A DNA stretch of 64,000 bases, from positions 5,894 through 69,893 of the forward strand of contig JAKAGZ010000008.1 of NCBI GenBank assembly GCA_021815365.1, written 5' to 3'. The stretch is from Bacteroidota bacterium. GTDB lineage: Bacteria > Bacteroidota > Ignavibacteria > Ignavibacteriales > Ignavibacteriaceae. The translations under genes and the position numbers were made by a program. The notes under the pieces are model-generated. The model was given only the letters and a program-made list of their open reading frames with translations. It made no database searches and was not told the origin of the DNA. Positions 17,574 through 26,901 of the stretch are shown here, one piece after another. Position 1 is the first letter of the stretch; the number at the start of each line of letters is the position of its first letter.

Positions 17574-20196
17574 ATTTATCTTTAGCTGCAGCAATTCTTA
17601 TCATCGGGTAAGTAATTTCTGCAGGCAGTCTTTTCTTCAGTTCTTTCAGGTCTATGAAACCATTTTTTATTTCATCATTTATTATTTCCAACTGACCTCC
17701 TTCGTAAAGGCGGGAGATATCCACTAATGGTTCATACTCAATAATGCTTTCAATTTGCATTGAGATAACAGCCTCAGAAAGTTTTCTCAACGAAGCAATA
17801 TCTTTAAGGCTGTAACCCTTTTTCAACAGATTAAAAGTCTCTTTTATATTTGAAGGAATTTTTTCTTCAGGTTCTTTATTCTTTTTTTGATCAACGCCGC
17901 CCGGTGAAAAAATATTATTGATTTCTTCTGAAGCTTCGAGTTTAACAGCTTCCAAAAATTCCTTGCCGATTTTATTGAACATGCGATGGCTGAAACCTTT
18001 TATTTGCATCAGCTCCTGTGCTGTTTCTGGTCTTTTCCTCACGACTTCTCTCATTATTTCGTCAGGGCAAATGATATTAACGCTTTGAAGAAACTTTTTA
18101 GCTGTCTTAGCCCTGATCTCACGGAGACTGTTGAAGAGCTCAAGATTTTTTTCGTAATCCTCATAACTGTCGTTTGCAGTTGAGCTGCCGCCGGTTGTTA
18201 AGATTTTTTGTGTAAGACTACCACTTATTCCCTGCAAGTTTTTATTATTTCCTTTTTTTGTAATTACTCCGGTCGAAATGAGATTATGAAGAGCTACTTT
18301 CAGGTCCTTCTTAGTATAGTTTGAACAGCTTCCAAATGATGATAACTTTTGAAGTCTTTCAGATACCTCTGTGCCAAGCAGAATTTTAATTAAAGAAGTT
18401 TCATCCAGAGCTTCCGGACTTTCGTCAATGGTATTGAGTATCAATTCTTTTAAGTATTCAGAAGTTGAAGCAGTTAGATTTTCATCTGCTGTGCAATGAT
18501 CACATTTACCGCACCGGTAAGTTTGCACATCTTCACCAAAATATCTTAAAATATATTTGAACCTGCATTCATTTGAATAGACAAAATCAACCATCTGTTC
18601 AATTTTTTTCTGGAGGTGAAGATAATTTTCATTTATCTTTTTGTAGTCTATTATTAGTCTTTCAGTTTTAACTCTCGGGGTGGTCAGCATCACATTCTCT
18701 TTAGCCAAAGATTTTTTATAGGTTACTATCCCGAGGTTATCGAGTGTGATCAGTGTTTCTTCGAGATCGTCTTCCCTCATATCTAGTTTATGTGCAAGAG
18801 ATGGAAGATTGAGATTTATTTTCGAAATCAGAATTTCATTACTGTATTCCCTGAGCAGTGAGAGAAGCACTTCCCTGATATTATTGCTTGAAGAATTTTT
18901 AATAAAAGATTTCAATCTGCTTTTTTCAAGATTTACCTGCAGTGTTGATTTCCGGTTGAATTCAGAAATTATTTTTAAATAGCCGGCATTATCAAGACTC
19001 CTGAGCACAGTGTGCAGCAAACCTCTGCTCACATCCCTTTTACAGTATGAAGAAATAAATTCAGGGTTTATCGGGATCTCATCTTCAGATTTGTTTCCGA
19101 CTGCAATTTTCCCGTAGTCACAGATGGCATTATAAACATTCTGAATTAATTCTTTATCAGGATTAGAATTTGAAATAAAAAATTTGTGAATATTTATATC
19201 ACTGTCATCGTGAAGAAGAAATGTGTAGGAAGGTTTGTTATCTCTTCCTGCTCTGCCGATTTCCTGGTAATAATTTTCAATTGAGCCGGGAGTATTGTAA
19301 TGAACGACAAGCCTGATATCTTTTTTGTCAATCCCCATACCGAATGCATTTGTCGCAGCGATTACGGGAATTTTATCATTCAGAAAATCTTCCTGTATTC
19401 TTTTTCTTTCTTCGGGCGCCATCCCTGCGTGGTAGTAAGCACAGTTGATCATGTTCATATTCAGATATTCTGAAATCTCTTCCGCTTTTCTTCTTGAAGA
19501 AGTATAAATAACAGCAGGAGTTTTAAACTGCCTGATAAGAGCGCTGCATTTTTCATTTTTATTTTTAGTAACGATTACATTTATATAAAGATTCTCTCTC
19601 TCAAAACCTTTTACGAAAATTTTTGGATTTTTAAGTGCGAGCTGCTGGCTTATATCCTCAACAACTTCGGGAGTAGCAGTGGCTGTAAAAGCAGAAATTT
19701 TTTTTATTTCTGTATACTCTGCAAATTCTTTTATTTTCCTGTAACTGGGTCTGAAGTTATGCCCCCATTCGCTGATACAATGAGCTTCATCAATAAAGAG
19801 GTAAGATGGTTTCAGCGATTTTATTCTTTCTGCGAAAGCAGTGTTTTCTAATCTTTCGGGTGCGACATATAGAATTTTGGTCTTGCCGAAAGCAATATTT
19901 TGCATCACTTTTTCAGCTTCATAAAATTCCATTGTGCTGTTGATAAATGCCGAGAGTTCCTGTGATGAGTTAAGCGAATCTACCTGGTCTTTCATAAGTG
20001 CAATAAGTGGCGAAACTACGATTGAAAAATTTTCAGACATCAATGCAGGTACCTGGTAACAGAGCGATTTGCCTGCACCTGTCGGCAAAACTGCAACCAC
20101 GTTGTTCCCCTGCAGGATTGCCTCTATAATCTCAAGCTGGTTTTTCCTGAAATCCTTAAAGCCGAAATATTTTAACAGTGCGTCACTGGGGTTCAT
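17530..20196 (-). CDS. recQ: ATP-dependent DNA helicase RecQ
   Basis: An 888-residue 3'-5' DNA helicase for recombination and replication repair. Walker A PTGAGKS is at 38-44 and the Walker B box DEAH at 136-139; TATATPEVVEDI, ATNAFGMGIDKKDIR and QEIGRAGRD are the later helicase motifs. The RQC zinc site is seen in CRFKYILRYFGE followed by CGKCDHC. An HRDC-like domain lies near 680-750 (FNSLREIRAKTAKKF...AQELMQIKGFSHRMFNKIG), followed by a helix-turn-helix-like tail (TFNLLKKGYSLKDIASLRKLSE). The length is greater than E. coli RecQ (about 610), matching Bacteroidota long forms. Its 3' end overlaps the convergent DUF4296 gene. Confidence 0.95.
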   Translation of the reverse strand: MNPSDALLKYFGFKDFRKNQLEIIEAILQGNNVVAVLPTGAGKSLCYQVPALMSENFSIVVSPLIALMKDQVDSLNSSQELSAFINSTMEFYEAEKVMQNIAFGKTKILYVAPERLENTAFAERIKSLKPSYLFIDEAHCISEWGHNFRPSYRKIKEFAEYTEIKKISAFTATATPEVVEDISQQLALKNPKIFVKGFERENLYINVIVTKNKNEKCSALIRQFKTPAVIYTSSRRKAEEISEYLNMNMINCAYYHAGMAPEERKRIQEDFLNDKIPVIAATNAFGMGIDKKDIRLVVHYNTPGSIENYYQEIGRAGRDNKPSYTFLLHDDSDINIHKFFISNSNPDKELIQNVYNAICDYGKIAVGNKSEDEIPINPEFISSYCKRDVSRGLLHTVLRSLDNAGYLKIISEFNRKSTLQVNLEKSRLKSFIKNSSSNNIREVLLSLLREYSNEILISKINLNLPSLAHKLDMREDDLEETLITLDNLGIVTYKKSLAKENVMLTTPRVKTERLIIDYKKINENYLHLQKKIEQMVDFVYSNECRFKYILRYFGEDVQTYRCGKCDHCTADENLTASTSEYLKELILNTIDESPEALDETSLIKILLGTEVSERLQKLSSFGSCSNYTKKDLKVALHNLISTGVITKKGNNKNLQGISGSLTQKILTTGGSSTANDSYEDYEKNLELFNSLREIRAKTAKKFLQSVNIICPDEIMREVVRKRPETAQELMQIKGFSHRMFNKIGKEFLEAVKLEASEEINNIFSPGGVDQKKNKEPEEKIPSNIKETFNLLKKGYSLKDIASLRKLSEAVISMQIESIIEYEPLVDISRLYEGGQLEIINDEIKNGFIDLKELKKRLPAEITYPMIRIAAAKDKFMRFSLSSTVQDKK

Positions 20197-20439
20197 TTAT
20201 AATTTCTTGAAGATGAATTAATAAACTGGACTAAAATTTATAAAAAGTTTTGCTCTCTTTCAGGAAATAAAAGTGAATACAGGAATTCAAAACTGCTTTT
20301 GTATGCTCTGCCGTAATAGAAATACAGAAATATATTACCGCTTATTTATCGGAATAATCCTTCCATCAATATTACAGGATTTTTTTGGTTATATTCACTT
20401 AGTTTTTCTGAAAAATTAATTAGGACAAAAAAAATAATT

Positions 20440-21375
20440 ATGAATGCGATTGAAACAAACGGTCTTACAAAAATTTATTCTTCTGCGTTTGGCAAGAAGC
20501 AGGTACAGGCGCTTGTTGATCTGCAGTTGAGTGTGCCTGCAGGGACAATTTTTGGTCTGCTCGGTCCGAACGGTGCGGGTAAAACAACACTTGTGAAACT
20601 TCTGCTTGCAATAACTTATCCTACTTTTGGAAATGCCACGATCCTCGGCGAAGACATAAGCAGCTACAAAATAAAAAAACGGGTAGGTTATCTTCCTGAA
20701 AATCATAAATATCCGCCGTATCTCAGCGGCGGCGAAGTATTGAATTTTTTTGGCAGGCTCAGCGGGCTGGATGGGAAATATATTAATAAAAAAATTGATG
20801 CACTTCTCGACACAATGAAATTACTGAAATGGAAAAAGACCAAGGTCAAAAATTATTCGAAAGGAATGATGCAGAGACTCGGTCTCGCCCAGGCTTTGAT
20901 AAATGACCCTGAATTAATTTTCCTGGATGAGCCGACTGATGGTGTTGACCCGATCGGCAGAAAAGAAATAAGAGATATTCTCGTTGAATTAAAGAAGCAG
21001 TCTAAGACGATTTTTCTAAACAGTCATCTTCTCTCTGAAGTTGAATTAATAACTGACAGGGTTGGAATTCTGAATAAGGGTAAATTGCTCAGGGAAGGGA
21101 CAGTTCAGGAGCTTACTGAAAAGAAGGAAGAATATCTGCTGAGAGTTGAGGATGAAAACAAAACACTACCCGAAAATTTTGATGGCGTATTGATTACAAA
21201 AATTGATTCGGGAAGATATTCTTTGAAAGTTCCTAATGCTGCCGCTTTGAACAAATATATAGACTTGCTGAGAGAAAACCAGGTAATTATAAATGAGATA
21301 ATAAAACATAAAAATTCTCTGGAAGAAATGTTCATATCTCTTATCAATGAATCTGAAAAGGAGAATGTGAAATGA
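20440..21375 (+). CDS. ABC transporter ATP-binding protein
   Basis: 311 residues with Walker A LGPNGAGKTT (41-50), the signature YSKGMMQRLGLAQAL near 139 and Walker B LIFLDEPTDGVDP near 160. This is the ATPase of an ABC-2 type exporter (NatA/CcmA-like). A C-terminal domain beyond residue 220 is typical of these subunits. It overlaps the permease gene by four bases (ATGA). The cargo is not predictable from the sequence. The 243-base gap to recQ must contain divergent promoters. Confidence 0.93.
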   Translation: MNAIETNGLTKIYSSAFGKKQVQALVDLQLSVPAGTIFGLLGPNGAGKTTLVKLLLAITYPTFGNATILGEDISSYKIKKRVGYLPENHKYPPYLSGGEVLNFFGRLSGLDGKYINKKIDALLDTMKLLKWKKTKVKNYSKGMMQRLGLAQALINDPELIFLDEPTDGVDPIGRKEIRDILVELKKQSKTIFLNSHLLSEVELITDRVGILNKGKLLREGTVQELTEKKEEYLLRVEDENKTLPENFDGVLITKIDSGRYSLKVPNAAALNKYIDLLRENQVIINEIIKHKNSLEEMFISLINESEKENVK

Positions 21376-22193
21376 AAAATGTAGCTATTGTTAGCTGGTA
21401 CACATTGAAAGAAGCTATGGCTAGGAAAGTTTTTATTTTCTTTGCAGCCATTTCTATTCTCGTTGTAATTTTCACTGCAGTGATTCTTGGTGTAACTAAC
21501 ACACAATCCATAATGACAGGTCTGCCCGGTAAAAATAATCTGCCGGATATTGGTTTTATTATTTCACGTCTGGAAGTAATGATCATTTCACCGCTTGCCG
21601 GATTAGGACTGCTGCTTGCAATTTTTGCAAGTTCGAGCTTTATTCCTGTTATGCTTGAGAAAGGAAATATTGATCTGCTTCTTTCAAAACCGGTTTCACG
21701 CTCACAGCTTTTGTGGGGAAAATATTTAGGCGGGATTCTTGTAATGTTTCTGAATATTGCCCTGCTGATCATCGGCGTGTGGCTGAGCATCTCGATAAAA
21801 TTTTCTTACTGGTCTTTTACTTTTCTTTGGGGGATACTGGTAATAACATTTACTTTCGCTGTTCTGTATGCGTTGATAGTTCTTTTCGGTGTTATCACTA
21901 AAAGCTCTATGCCGGGGATGATGTTTGCATACCTGATTTTTTTGATACTAAGCCCCCTGTTAAAATTAGCACACTATGAGATGCGGATATTAATTTCAAA
22001 TGATTTCTGGAAAAGCGCGGCAGATGCAGCTTATTATATTTTGCCAAAGACTTCTGAGTTGATGGGTACTATAATTTTAAAGCTGGCTTCAGGAGAGACG
22101 ATCACAGATTATCAGCCGGTATGGTCATCTTTTCTTTTCCTCACTGCAATGATGGGGATCGGGAATTATGTTTTTAACAAAAAGGATTTTTAA
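21372..22193 (+). CDS. ABC-2 type transporter permease
   Basis: 273 residues with about six hydrophobic helices. It starts MKNVAIVSWYTLKEAMARKVFIFFA, the usual N-terminus of NosY/ABC-2 membrane subunits. The segment GNIDLLLSKPVSRSQLLWGKYLGG is the conserved cytoplasmic loop between the second and third helices. It is coupled to the ATPase gene by an ATGA overlap, so together they form an exporter in the inner membrane. Substrate unknown. Confidence 0.88.
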   Translation: MKNVAIVSWYTLKEAMARKVFIFFAAISILVVIFTAVILGVTNTQSIMTGLPGKNNLPDIGFIISRLEVMIISPLAGLGLLLAIFASSSFIPVMLEKGNIDLLLSKPVSRSQLLWGKYLGGILVMFLNIALLIIGVWLSISIKFSYWSFTFLWGILVITFTFAVLYALIVLFGVITKSSMPGMMFAYLIFLILSPLLKLAHYEMRILISNDFWKSAADAAYYILPKTSELMGTIILKLASGETITDYQPVWSSFLFLTAMMGIGNYVFNKKDF

Positions 22194-22227
22194 ATTTGGT
22201 TACCGGATAATTAAAAATAACTTAACG

Positions 22228-23166
22228 ATGAAAGAAGAAAATTTAAAACTTGAAGACCTGTTAGACAAAACAAAATTAGCCTCAAAAGGGGAAAGAATAA
22301 ACCAGGTTGCTGTAATAGGCGGTGGTGTTATGGGGCAGGGGATAGCACAAACAATTGCCTCTGCCGGCATCGAAACAATTGTTTTCGAGAAAGATGAAGA
22401 ACATCTTGAAAAAGCAAAAAAGAATTTATCTGACTCAATTGACCGCGAAATAAAAAGATGGACTCTGACAAAAGCGGAGAAGAAATCAATAATGACGAGG
22501 ATTCAATGGTCGCTTGCTCTGGAAAAAGTAAAATCCTGCGAGCTGATCATTGAAGCTGTGGACGAAGACTTTGAATTAAAGAAAAATATTTTTAAAACGA
22601 TAGATTCGTTTGCGAAAAAAGATACGATTTTTATTTCAAACGCATCTACACTTAGCATAACAAAAATTGCAGAGACAACAAATCGCCCCGATAAAATTAT
22701 CGGTATGCACTTCCTGAATCCCGTTCCCAAAGTTCCTCTTGTTGAACTTGTAAAATGCATTCATACTTCAAACGAAACAATGGAAGTGATTAAAACTTTT
22801 GCATCGAGAATCGGAAAGACACCGGTTGAAGTTTACGAATATCCCGGTTTTATAACTACACGTGCGATAGTTCCCCTGCTGAATGAAGCTATGTATATTT
22901 TAATGGAAGGTGTTGCAACGGCAAAAGATATTGACACGGCGATGAAGCTTGGCTATAATTTTCCTAACGGTCCTCTTGAGATGGCAGACATTATGGGACT
23001 CGATGAAGTTCTCACCTGGATGGAAACACTCTGGAAAACACTTGGTGAGCCGCGTTACCGTGCTTGCCCGGTATTGAGAAAATTAGTCCGTGAAAGAAAG
23101 CTGGGCAAAAAAACAGGCGAGGGTTTTTACAAGTATGATGAAAACGGGAAAATTATATACGAATGA
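22228..23166 (+). CDS. 3-hydroxyacyl-CoA (3-hydroxybutyryl-CoA) dehydrogenase
   Basis: A 312-residue single-function NAD-dependent dehydrogenase. The NAD loop is VAVIGGGVMGQGIAQ, followed by ISNASTLSITKIA and GMHFLNPVPKVPLVELV with the catalytic His and Asn region, and a C-terminal dimer domain NGPLEMADIMGLDEVL. Start ATG 22228 (MKEENLKLEDLL) is chosen over the longer frame from 22168, which overlaps the permease gene. The N-terminal extension of about 20 residues before the NAD loop is unusual but plausible. It probably acts in beta-oxidation or butyrate metabolism; ackA follows 34 bases later. Confidence 0.93.
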   Translation: MKEENLKLEDLLDKTKLASKGERINQVAVIGGGVMGQGIAQTIASAGIETIVFEKDEEHLEKAKKNLSDSIDREIKRWTLTKAEKKSIMTRIQWSLALEKVKSCELIIEAVDEDFELKKNIFKTIDSFAKKDTIFISNASTLSITKIAETTNRPDKIIGMHFLNPVPKVPLVELVKCIHTSNETMEVIKTFASRIGKTPVEVYEYPGFITTRAIVPLLNEAMYILMEGVATAKDIDTAMKLGYNFPNGPLEMADIMGLDEVLTWMETLWKTLGEPRYRACPVLRKLVRERKLGKKTGEGFYKYDENGKIIYE

Positions 23167-23200
23167 TAAAATATTTCTTTCAGTATAAACGGAAACACTT

Positions 23201-24427
23201 ATGAAGGTTCTTGTTCTGAACTGCGGAAGCTCGTCTATTAAATACCAGTTCATTGATGCGGACAAGGAACAATGGCTGGCTAAAGGAATGGTTGAACGAA
23301 TAGGAATGACGGGCGCCGTATTAACCCACAAAAGATACGATAACCACGATATAAAAATAGTCGGCGAAATTTTAGACCATTCGATTGCTATTGAATATGT
23401 GCTTGGCGTGATGCTGAGCAAAAATCATGGCGTAATAGATTTTAAGGAAGATATTGACGCTGTAGGACACAGAGTTGTGCACGGCGGCGAAACTTTTTCA
23501 GATTCGGTATTAATCACAGATGAAGTGATAAAGGTGCTGCAGGAAAATATTGAACTGGCTCCGCTGCATAACCCGCCGAACATCAAGGGTATTCAGGCTG
23601 TGCAGAGAATTCTTCCAAACACTCCTCAGTGCGCTGTGTTTGATACGGCATTCCATAGTAAAATGCCTGCGAAAGCTTTTCTATACGGAATACCTTACGA
23701 TCTGTATAAAAAGTATAAAATAAGAAGATATGGGTTCCATGGTGCATCGCATCTTTTTGTTTCGAAAAAAGCTGCAGAGATAATGGGCAGGAATTATAAT
23801 GAATTAAAAATCATTACAGCTCATCTCGGCAACGGATGCAGTATGGCTGCAATTAAAAACGGTTTGTCGGTTGATACAACAATGGGTTTTACTCCACTTG
23901 AAGGTTTGCTGATGGGAACAAGGAGCGGCGATATTGATCCTTCAGTAATCTTATATATAATGGGCAAAGAAGGATTGACCCTTCACGAAGCCGGTACCCT
24001 TCTTAATAAACACAGCGGGCTTACGGGCATCAGCGGCGAGTCGAGTGATATGAGGGAAATAATTTCTGCTGTTAAAGATGATCATAAAAGAGCGCGCTTT
24101 GCTTTCGATGTTTTTAATTACAGGATTAAAAAATATTTGGGTGCGTATTCTGCTGCGATGGGCGGTCTGGATGCTTTTGTCTTTACAGGCGGTATAGGTG
24201 AAAATTCCCCGGAAGTCAGGAGTGAAGTTTGTTCAGACCTGAAGTTTTTAGGGATTGAGATTGACGAAGAAAAAAACAGGAATGGAGAATTAATAATTTC
24301 TTCTGCTGACTCAAAAGTTTGTTTGCTTAGAATTCCTACTAACGAAGAATTAGTGATCGCTCTCGATACAAAACAGATTGTTGAGAAGTTGCAGAAAGAT
24401 AAAAGCATAGTAAATCTAAAAGTTTGA
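23201..24427 (+). CDS. ackA: Acetate kinase
   Basis: 408 residues, converting acetyl phosphate and ADP to acetate and ATP. The N-terminal VLVLNCGSSSIKYQ, the HRVVHGGE motif, YGFHGASHLFVS, the ITAHLGNGCSMAA phosphate loop and FTGGIGENSPEVR are all typical. Full length and intact. No phosphotransacetylase gene is next to it in this window. With the dehydrogenase upstream it suggests a fermentative acyl-CoA to acetate branch. Confidence 0.97.
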   Translation: MKVLVLNCGSSSIKYQFIDADKEQWLAKGMVERIGMTGAVLTHKRYDNHDIKIVGEILDHSIAIEYVLGVMLSKNHGVIDFKEDIDAVGHRVVHGGETFSDSVLITDEVIKVLQENIELAPLHNPPNIKGIQAVQRILPNTPQCAVFDTAFHSKMPAKAFLYGIPYDLYKKYKIRRYGFHGASHLFVSKKAAEIMGRNYNELKIITAHLGNGCSMAAIKNGLSVDTTMGFTPLEGLLMGTRSGDIDPSVILYIMGKEGLTLHEAGTLLNKHSGLTGISGESSDMREIISAVKDDHKRARFAFDVFNYRIKKYLGAYSAAMGGLDAFVFTGGIGENSPEVRSEVCSDLKFLGIEIDEEKNRNGELIISSADSKVCLLRIPTNEELVIALDTKQIVEKLQKDKSIVNLKV

Positions 24428-24437
24428 GTTGAAGATT

Positions 24438-24566
24438 TCAAAATTGTAAGATTTCAAAATTAAAAGATTGGAAAATTGCAAGATTAAAATGACAATCTTG
24501 TCCGCCGTGCGAGACCTCGCCGAAGGCGGGTAATCCTGTTAATTTTGAAATTTTGTAATTTCCTAT
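24438..24566. repeat. Repeat-rich intergenic element with nested inverted repeats
   Basis: Short direct repeats of AAGATTTCAAAATT type (24438-24480) are followed by a GC-rich centre in which CCGCC (24502-24506) can pair with GGCGG (24525-24529), and then by TTAATTTTGAAA, the reverse complement of TTTCAAAATTAA on the left. The whole behaves as an imperfect palindrome between ackA and marC and contrasts strongly in composition with the surrounding DNA. Confidence 0.6.
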
Positions 24567-24619
24567 CCTTCTTTCAATTTTGATTGTTATCTTATGACTG
24601 TAAAATATAATAGCTTGGT

Positions 24620-25210
24620 ATGACATTCGAAATCTTTTTGCTTTCATTCATCCCTCTGTTTGTTGCAATTGATATTATCGGCACAACGCCGATCTTTTTA
24701 GGTTTTATTCACGATATTTCAGACAGCGAACGTAAAAAATTAATAATCGAAGCTCTGCTCACGGCTTTTATCGTTGCAAATGCTTTCCTTGTATTCGGCA
24801 AACTTATTTTCAACTTCCTTGGCATAACCATTGATGATTTCAGAATTGCGGGAGGGATTATCCTTTTAATTATTTCTGTTACCGATATTATGACCTCCCC
24901 AGAGCAGAGAAGAAATCCAAGGACGAATGTAGGCATCGTTCCGCTTGGAATTCCTTTGATAATGGGCCCGGCTGCTTTGACCACGATAATTATTCTTGTA
25001 GATAATTTCGGATACCTGACAACAATTTTATCTATGGTGCTGAATTTCATAATTGTCGGGCTTGTGCTTTTAAATGCACAGTGGCTGATAAAGATCATCG
25101 GCGAAGGCGGTACAAAAGCATTCGCAAAGATCGCATCACTTTTTTTAGCGGCAATTGCTGTGATGATGATACGCGTTGGCGTACTGAATATAATTTTTTC
25201 TATTAAATAA
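24620..25210 (+). CDS. MarC family membrane protein
   Basis: 196 residues, six predicted transmembrane helices. FIPLFVAIDIIGTTPIFLGF at the start, the central AGGIILLIISVTDI and the loop GIVPLGIPLIMGPAALTTIIIL are the MarC/UPF0056 hallmarks. The family is of unknown function despite the name (a link to multiple antibiotic resistance was not upheld in E. coli). It begins after the 24438-24566 repeat element. Confidence 0.92.
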   Translation: MTFEIFLLSFIPLFVAIDIIGTTPIFLGFIHDISDSERKKLIIEALLTAFIVANAFLVFGKLIFNFLGITIDDFRIAGGIILLIISVTDIMTSPEQRRNPRTNVGIVPLGIPLIMGPAALTTIIILVDNFGYLTTILSMVLNFIIVGLVLLNAQWLIKIIGEGGTKAFAKIASLFLAAIAVMMIRVGVLNIIFSIK

Positions 25211-25238
25211 TTTTTTGTCAGTTAATACAGGACTCAAT

Positions 25239-26030
25239 ATGGACCTGGGATTAAAAGGTAAAAAAGCATTGGTAACTGCTTCGAGCAAAGGCATAGGAAG
25301 AGCAATCGCCGAAGAGTTTGCTGCTGAAGGCTGCGATGTTGGTATCTGCTCAAGGAACAAAGAAGATCTTCTTGAAACAGTAAATGACATAAAGAGTAAA
25401 TATAATTATGACGCTTTCTGGTGCGTCTGTGATCTTAATAAGCTGAAGGATATTGAAAATACTTTTAATCATTTCATAAAGGAATTCGGACAGATAGATA
25501 TTCTTGTAAATAATTGTGGTGGACCCCCGCCGGGCAGTTTTTCTGAGCTTGATGAAGACAAATGGCAGTCCGCCTTTGAGCAGGTCCTTTTAAGCGCAGT
25601 AAGATTATCTAGGCTTGCAGTTTCCGATATGATGAAAAGAGAATGGGGAAGGATAATAAATATAACTTCCATATCAGTTAAACAGCCGTTGAGTAATCTT
25701 ATGCTTTCAAATTCACTGCGAAGCGGGCTGATAGGATTTGCAAAATCTTTGAGCAACGAGGTAGGCAAATATAATATAACGGTGAATAATATCGCTCCGG
25801 GTTTTACTTTAACGAACAGGCTCTACGAGCTTGCGGTAACGCGCGCAAAACAATCCAATGTTTCCCACGAAGATATTCTGACCGAGATGGCAAAAGAAAT
25901 TCCTATGAACAGGCTCGGCTCACCCGAAGAGATCGCCGCCGCGGTAACTTTTCTTGCATCGGTGAAGGCTGGTTACATAACCGGCGTTACTTTGCAGGTT
26001 GACGGCGGATTAATTAAAGGCTTGTTGTGA
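25239..26030 (+). CDS. Atypical short-chain dehydrogenase/reductase lacking the YxxxK catalytic pair
   Basis: 263 residues of SDR fold: the cofactor loop TASSKGIGRAIA, NNCGGPPPG in the NAG position, GRIINITS, and IAPGFT after the helix. At the usual Tyr-x-x-x-Lys site the sequence reads LSNSLRSGLIGFAKSL, so Tyr and Lys appear replaced by Ser and Arg. This SNxLRxG version is known from a distinct SDR subfamily in several phyla. Redox activity is therefore doubtful or altered. The ATG at 25239 follows CAGGA; an upstream TTG at 25215 has no ribosome site of its own. It follows marC closely and may share its transcript. Confidence 0.88.
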   Translation: MDLGLKGKKALVTASSKGIGRAIAEEFAAEGCDVGICSRNKEDLLETVNDIKSKYNYDAFWCVCDLNKLKDIENTFNHFIKEFGQIDILVNNCGGPPPGSFSELDEDKWQSAFEQVLLSAVRLSRLAVSDMMKREWGRIINITSISVKQPLSNLMLSNSLRSGLIGFAKSLSNEVGKYNITVNNIAPGFTLTNRLYELAVTRAKQSNVSHEDILTEMAKEIPMNRLGSPEEIAAAVTFLASVKAGYITGVTLQVDGGLIKGLL

Positions 26031-26144
26031 TTTTGAATTTTCTTTCTTTATGACATTGCTATGAAAATAATTCATCTCTTCTCTAAGAAAATGCAGAGGG
26101 TTTGACAGCATTAGGGGTTTATCCATAGCCAGAGACATTCAGTT

Positions 26145-26801
26145 TTATAATTGTAGCCTCAGTAAATTTATTTTTATTATTTGCGATCGTTCAACTATAT
26201 CTTTTACAAGTATGGTGCTGTTATTAATTTCTGACATTTTATAATTTTTCACAGACTGATCTTTACTCTGCCATTCAGCAAAAGATAAGGAATAAGTGAG
26301 TGAACCAATGAGAGGAGTTAATGCTATTACTACTGCACCAGCATCAGGTATGTTATTATAACTCGCAGCAAGAATTCCTGTTATTACGGCACCGACACAG
26401 CTTCCTATCGCAGCAAATTCGAGAGTCTTCCAGAATAAATGCTTTTTATTTTCAATATGAGCTATCCAATGTACTCCTGCGGCTGTTCCTAAAATGTAAA
26501 CTGGAATAGTTATCGCGCCAAAAATATCAGCAGTAGTTTTAGAACCTGATTCGGATAAAGCATTTGTAAAGGCAATGCCAAAAGAAATCATTGCAAGAAA
26601 AGTTCCCATTCCTTCTCCAACAACGGCTTGCAATAAAATATTTACCTGTGAATGTCTGGTTCTGTAATTATTAAATGATGAATCCAGGTTTGTATTATTA
26701 ATATTTATAGTATGGTGTTCAAAAATAATTTCTGATTTTATATTATCCTGTGCTGATACTTTAATTAGTAGTACGATAAAAAAAATGAGAGTTTTCACCA
26801 T
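26145..26801 (-). CDS. Hypothetical exported or membrane protein
   Basis: 218 residues with an N-terminal hydrophobic leader (VKTLIFFIVLLIKVSAQ) and three or four further hydrophobic, glycine-rich segments (FLAMISFGIAFTNAL, AAIGSCVGAVITGILAASY, VVIALTPLIGSLTYSL). The small-residue pattern resembles Bacteroidota proteins that sit in the membrane with glycine-zipper helices. No family recognised. It stands alone between convergent SDR and the minus-strand MBL gene. Confidence 0.6.
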   Translation of the reverse strand: MVKTLIFFIVLLIKVSAQDNIKSEIIFEHHTININNTNLDSSFNNYRTRHSQVNILLQAVVGEGMGTFLAMISFGIAFTNALSESGSKTTADIFGAITIPVYILGTAAGVHWIAHIENKKHLFWKTLEFAAIGSCVGAVITGILAASYNNIPDAGAVVIALTPLIGSLTYSLSFAEWQSKDQSVKNYKMSEINNSTILVKDIVERSQIIKINLLRLQL

Positions 26802-26901
26802 TTGTTCTCCTCCTGTGTTCTATTCATTATAATTATATTTTTTTAATGCTGTTAGTTTTTCTGTTTAAATAAGTGTTGTTTTGTTTCCCATATTATTTCT
26901 T

